Assembly (NCBI GenBank): GCA_043739385.1
Contig: JAYUED010000195.1
Span: 1 to 64,000, forward strand
Source of the DNA: Defluviibacillus sp043739385
Lineage (GTDB): Bacteria > Pseudomonadota > Gammaproteobacteria > Burkholderiales > Burkholderiaceae_C
Direction of reading: 5' to 3'
DNA: 64,000 bases
The notes below the pieces were generated by a model. It ran no database searches. It was not told the origin of the DNA and was given only the letters and a program-made list of their open reading frames with translations. Both the position numbers and the translations under genes were made by a program. This document shows, piece by piece, positions 60,788 to 64,000 of the stretch. Each line of letters starts with the position of its first letter. Within the stretch, counting starts at the first letter, position 1.

Positions 60788-60830
60788 GTTTCTAATTTCC
60801 CTTAATTACGTTCCCACGTGGAGACCCACC

Positions 60831-62687
60831 ATGGCACAGATTGAAATCAAAGTCCCTGACATTGGCGATTTCGCCGAAGTCACTGTTATCGAGCTGATGG
60901 TTAAACCGGGTGATACCGTCAAGGTAGACCAGTCACTGTTGACGGTGGAGAGCGACAAAGCCTCTATGGAAATTCCTTGCAGTCACGCTGGTGTGGTGAA
61001 GGAATTGCGCGTCAAGCTAGGCGATAAAGTCGCTGAAGGTTCTGTTGTTCTGATGTTGGAAGCCGCAGGCGAGGCCGTGACCATGCCCGCACCTGCTTCT
61101 GCACCAGTTGCTTCAGTCACAAACTCAGCATCTAATCCGGCTGCTGCACTGGTAATATCATCACCTTCAGCTATCACTTCTGTAGCATCCACCTATGCGG
61201 GTGCCGCTGATCTCGAGTGCGACCTGCTGGTGTTGGGCGCAGGCCCTGGTGGTTACAGCGCCGCCTTCCGTGCAGCTGATTTGGGCCTCAAAGTCGTTAT
61301 CGTTGAGCGCTACGCCACCTTGGGCGGTGTGTGCCTGAACGTCGGCTGTATCCCTTCAAAAGCCCTGCTACACGTCGCCTCCGTGATGGACGAGGTCAAA
61401 CACTTTGAAGCGCTCGGTGTTACCTTTGCCGCGCCCGATATTGACCGCGCCAAGCTGCTTGGCCATAAAAACAAAGTCGTTGGCAAGTTGACTGGTGGTC
61501 TGTCTGCCATGGCCAAAATGCGCAAAGTCACCGTGGTGCGAGGCTACGGCGCGTTCCTCGATGCTTTCCATGTACAGGTGGAAGAAACCACTGGTACCGC
61601 GCAAGAGAAGACTGGCAAAACCCAAACTATTAAATTTAAAAACTGCATCATTGCCGCAGGTAGCCAAGCCGTGCGCCTGCCGTTCATGCCCGACGATCCA
61701 CGTGTCGTGGACTCCACCGGCGCACTCGCCATGGGCACGAACCCGAAGCGCATGTTGATTCTGGGTGGCGGCATCATCGGCTTGGAAATGGGCACCGTTT
61801 ACAGCACCCTGGGCGCACGCCTGGACGTGGTGGAGATGATGGATGGCCTGATGCAAGGCGCTGACCGCGATCTGGTCAAAGTCTGGCAAAAAATGAACGC
61901 CTACCGTTTTGACAACATCATGTTGAACACCAAAACGGTCGGTGCCAAAGCTACCCCTGAAGGTATCGAAGTCACGTTCGCCCCTGCGGTTGAGGGCGGC
62001 ACCTGCCCCGCACCGCAGACCTACGATCTAGTCTTGCAAGCCGTAGGCCGTACACCGAATGGCAAAAAGATCGCTGCTGACAAAGCAGGCGTCACCATCA
62101 CCGACCGTGGTTTCGTGCCCGTCAACATCCAGATGCGTACCAACGTGCAGCACATCTTTGCTATCGGCGACATCGTGGGTCAACCTATGTTGGCCCATAA
62201 AGCCGTGCATGAAGCCCATGTGGCAGCAGAAGTCATTGCTGGTGAAATCCAAGGTAACAAAGAGCTCGCCAGTGCCGCTTTCAATGCCCGCGTCATCCCC
62301 AGCGTCGCCTACACGGATCCAGAAGTCGCCTGGGTTGGCCTCACCGAAGACCAGGCTAAAGCGCAAGGCATCAAGGTCAAAAAAGGCTTGTTTCCCTGGA
62401 CGGCATCTGGCCGCGCAATTGCGAATGGCCGCGATGAAGGCTTCACCAAACTGCTGTTTGATGACAGCCCCGAAGCCCACGGCCACGGAAAAATCTTGGG
62501 TGGCGGCATCGTTGGCACGCATGCAGGCGACATGATCGGCGAGATTGCGCTGGCGATTGAGATGGGCGCAGACGTGGTGGACATCGGCAAGACGATTCAC
62601 CCGCATCCAACGCTAGGCGAGAGTATTGGCATGGCTGCTGAGGTGGCGCATGGGTCTTGCACGGACTTGCCACCGGTTAAGAAGTAG
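60831..62687 (+). CDS. lpdA: Dihydrolipoamide dehydrogenase (E3) with N-terminal lipoyl domain
   Basis: The 618-residue E3 begins with a lipoyl domain (VESDKASMEIPCSHAG near 35) and an Ala/Pro/Ser linker (about 85-120). FAD-dependent dihydrolipoamide dehydrogenase follows: LLVLGAGPGGYSAAFRAADL, the redox disulfide GGVCLNVGCIPSKALL, the NAD-binding MLILGGGIIGLEMGTVYSTL and the C-terminal HPHPTLGESIGMAAE with the catalytic His/Glu. A fused lipoyl domain is known in some betaproteobacterial E3s. It reoxidises E2 lipoyl groups. It lies 43 bp after the BPH gene and ends at a terminator. Confidence 0.96.
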   Translation: MAQIEIKVPDIGDFAEVTVIELMVKPGDTVKVDQSLLTVESDKASMEIPCSHAGVVKELRVKLGDKVAEGSVVLMLEAAGEAVTMPAPASAPVASVTNSASNPAAALVISSPSAITSVASTYAGAADLECDLLVLGAGPGGYSAAFRAADLGLKVVIVERYATLGGVCLNVGCIPSKALLHVASVMDEVKHFEALGVTFAAPDIDRAKLLGHKNKVVGKLTGGLSAMAKMRKVTVVRGYGAFLDAFHVQVEETTGTAQEKTGKTQTIKFKNCIIAAGSQAVRLPFMPDDPRVVDSTGALAMGTNPKRMLILGGGIIGLEMGTVYSTLGARLDVVEMMDGLMQGADRDLVKVWQKMNAYRFDNIMLNTKTVGAKATPEGIEVTFAPAVEGGTCPAPQTYDLVLQAVGRTPNGKKIAADKAGVTITDRGFVPVNIQMRTNVQHIFAIGDIVGQPMLAHKAVHEAHVAAEVIAGEIQGNKELASAAFNARVIPSVAYTDPEVAWVGLTEDQAKAQGIKVKKGLFPWTASGRAIANGRDEGFTKLLFDDSPEAHGHGKILGGGIVGTHAGDMIGEIALAIEMGADVVDIGKTIHPHPTLGESIGMAAEVAHGSCTDLPPVKK

Positions 62688-62725
62688 CAGATCAATCGAA
62701 TCTAGAGGTGTCTCGATAAATGTAG

Positions 62726-62758
62726 AAAAGCCCTGACCCCCAACGGTTAGGGCTTTTT
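62726..62758 (+). terminator. Rho-independent terminator of the PDH operon
   Basis: AAAAGCCCTGACC and GGTTAGGGCTTTT pair in a 13-bp stem with one mismatch and a 6-nt loop, ending in TTTTT, 39 bp after the lpd stop. Confidence 0.88.
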
Positions 62759-62843
62759 ACGTGGTGCACCCGCAGCGAGTTTGAGCCAACTTTAGCTATC
62801 ATTACTCGGTCTGTCCCCCTTACGTTCAAGGGCGCAGATCTGT

Positions 62844-63578
62844 TTACGGGTAGCTTTGGCTATAACGGTAGCCTTGGTATTTGAAAATGGCTTCTTTGGG
62901 ACGGATTTGTTCGACTTGCAGGCCGGGCGCAGGTTCATCGCTTTCGTGGTAAATCTGGCCACTGACGATAAGCATGCGGTTGGCTGGTGTATTGGCATAC
63001 ACCGCGCCGCTGATGGCAAGCTTGGGTAGCGAAGTCCTTATGTCGTCAGGAAGTTCGCTTATGGCGTAGATGCGGGGTTCATTAGCAGAGTGCACTGCGG
63101 CTGGGGTAGCGTCTGCTTCTTTGCGGCTCACTGTATTGACCAGCGGTGGTTTAGGTTTAGTGACTACCGTTGTTTTTACTGGAGTTTTCGCGACAACTTG
63201 GGGCTTTTTTTCGGAACTACTCTGGGTCGACTCGTCGGTGTTTTGCACCAGAGCAGTTACAGGTTCAGGCGGTGGAGTGGGCGCTTCGGCTTGCAACAAC
63301 GCCGGTTTAGACAATGAGGGCAACAATGCTGTTGCTGTTCGAGTTGCTGGCTGCGGTATCGACGCCTGTATAGGTGAGTGGCGATTTAGCAGTAACCAAA
63401 ATATGCCTCCCAGCAGCAGCAGGGCTAAACCCATAACTCCATAAAATGCCATTTTGGCGTGCCTTGCAGCTACCAAAATTTCGGGTGCTTGCCCCATTGT
63501 TTGGGTGTGCAGACCCGGCGTTATGCCGCGTTCACGTTCGGCTGCAGATTTCTTCAACGCATCTAGGATGTACGACAT
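62844..63578 (-). CDS. gspB: General secretion pathway protein B (GspB)
   Basis: The 244-residue protein has the conserved N-terminal SYILDALKKSAAERERG, TM helix about 44-65 (MAFYGVMGLALLLLGGIFWL), a long Pro/Thr/Lys-rich periplasmic linker, and the C-terminal GspB domain (LPKLAISGAVYANTPANRML; GYRYSQSY end). GspB works with the GspA ATPase in assembling the type II secretion outer-membrane secretin through the peptidoglycan. It lies 6 bp after gspA on the same strand. Confidence 0.9.
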   Translation of the reverse strand: MSYILDALKKSAAERERGITPGLHTQTMGQAPEILVAARHAKMAFYGVMGLALLLLGGIFWLLLNRHSPIQASIPQPATRTATALLPSLSKPALLQAEAPTPPPEPVTALVQNTDESTQSSSEKKPQVVAKTPVKTTVVTKPKPPLVNTVSRKEADATPAAVHSANEPRIYAISELPDDIRTSLPKLAISGAVYANTPANRMLIVSGQIYHESDEPAPGLQVEQIRPKEAIFKYQGYRYSQSYP

Positions 63579-63584
63579 AGTCGG

Positions 63585-64000
63585 TTACAGCCGCTGCTGT
63601 GGTTGCAAGCGCGGTTCAACCACGCCGGTCGCACGGTTGATTTGCATGAAGGTGGTTACCCCTGCTGTGCCGTCAGGTTTCAAGCCGTGCGCCAGTTGAA
63701 AGGCCCGGAGTTTTGCGACCAAGGCCGCATCCAATGTTGCTTTGCTGCTGGGTTTGGGCTCACCGTTGATCTGCGCTAACTTCACGGCTATCCAGTCTAA
63801 GCTCGGCTGCGAGCTGTCGTGGAGAACTTTCGGTGCCTTGGTATTGATTTTGTCTTTGCCTTTGGGCGGTGATGTCGTCTTGGGGGTATAGCCGGGAGGC
63901 ACGCGCCAGAACGTGGCGAAATCGCCTTGCCACAGCTGAGTAAGCACGTCCCGAGACACGGTTTGTGTGTCGGCGCCCATTTGCAAGCTGGCACCTTGAT
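63585..64000 (-). CDS. gspA: GspA/ExeA, 3' end (partial at window edge)
   Basis: Only the C-terminal 138 residues are in the window. They include ASLQMGADTQTVSRDVLTQL, WQGDFATFWRVPPGY and a peptidoglycan-binding-type helical domain (LVAKLRAFQLAHGLKPDGTA). This is the ending of ExeA/GspA, whose N-terminal AAA+ ATPase and TM helix lie outside. It forms an inner-membrane complex with GspB that remodels peptidoglycan for type II secretion. The gene continues past base 64000. Confidence 0.85.
   Translation of the reverse strand, partial: QGASLQMGADTQTVSRDVLTQLWQGDFATFWRVPPGYTPKTTSPPKGKDKINTKAPKVLHDSSQPSLDWIAVKLAQINGEPKPSSKATLDAALVAKLRAFQLAHGLKPDGTAGVTTFMQINRATGVVEPRLQPQQRL

Overview
The window looks like chromosomal DNA of a betaproteobacterium of the order Burkholderiales, most likely Comamonadaceae (Rhodoferax/Polaromonas-like). 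I infer this from the gene families, not from a database match. The pointers are two TctC/Bug solute receptors each beside a LysR gene, an imuA-imuB-dnaE2 mutagenesis cassette, an RpoD with a long Ala/Lys/Pro-rich N-terminus, an intracellular PHB depolymerase, a propionyl-CoA carboxylase/methylmalonyl-CoA mutase operon, GspA/GspB, and a betaproteobacterial proteasome homologue (BPH) inside the pyruvate dehydrogenase operon.

Left part (1-21.4 kb) is accessory and partly decayed. It opens with a livH-like fragment and a CoxL-type molybdenum hydroxylase remnant with in-frame stops. Two LysR/TctC modules follow: TctC plus an aromatic-ring FAD monooxygenase, and TctC plus a glutaredoxin-DinB fusion. 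Next come a hybrid histidine kinase broken by two in-frame stops, a gamma-glutamyltransferase 3' remnant, a truncated cupin and a large GAF/PAS/GGDEF diguanylate cyclase. The SOS cassette imuA-imuB-dnaE2 follows behind an exact LexA box, then an IS30-type transposase remnant. A tRNA-Lys(CTT) on the minus strand marks the edge of this part.

Middle part (21.6-38.5 kb) is mostly conserved: an N-formylglutamate amidohydrolase-like gene, a tightly spaced four-gene operon headed by a J-domain protein with three unrecognised partners, rpoD, dnaG, a second diguanylate cyclase, a DUF5329/peroxiredoxin pair, a phospholipase-D-type lipoprotein, a small repeat protein, an SDR dehydrogenase, a patatin-like lipoprotein and an H-NS family protein. 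dnaG contains one 12-nt tandem repeat and is followed by another.

Right part (37.9-64 kb) is central metabolism. A GntR regulator is divergent from a propionate operon: methylmalonyl-CoA mutase, MeaB, PccB, PccA, a small cupin and a VOC protein that may be the epimerase. Then come a chemoreceptor with a C-terminal Cache-like domain, an RnfB-like ferredoxin, PhaZ, FolD, and a PAS kinase/FixJ-type regulator pair divergent from aceE-aceF-BPH-lpd. The edge holds gspB and the 3' end of gspA. Propionyl-CoA breakdown to succinyl-CoA, PHB mobilisation and pyruvate oxidation all feed acetyl-CoA and the TCA cycle.

The best candidates for something new are the proteasome-like peptidase translationally coupled to the PDH E2 gene and the J-domain operon with three unknown acidic partners. 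All family calls come from reading translations and motifs; no search was run.
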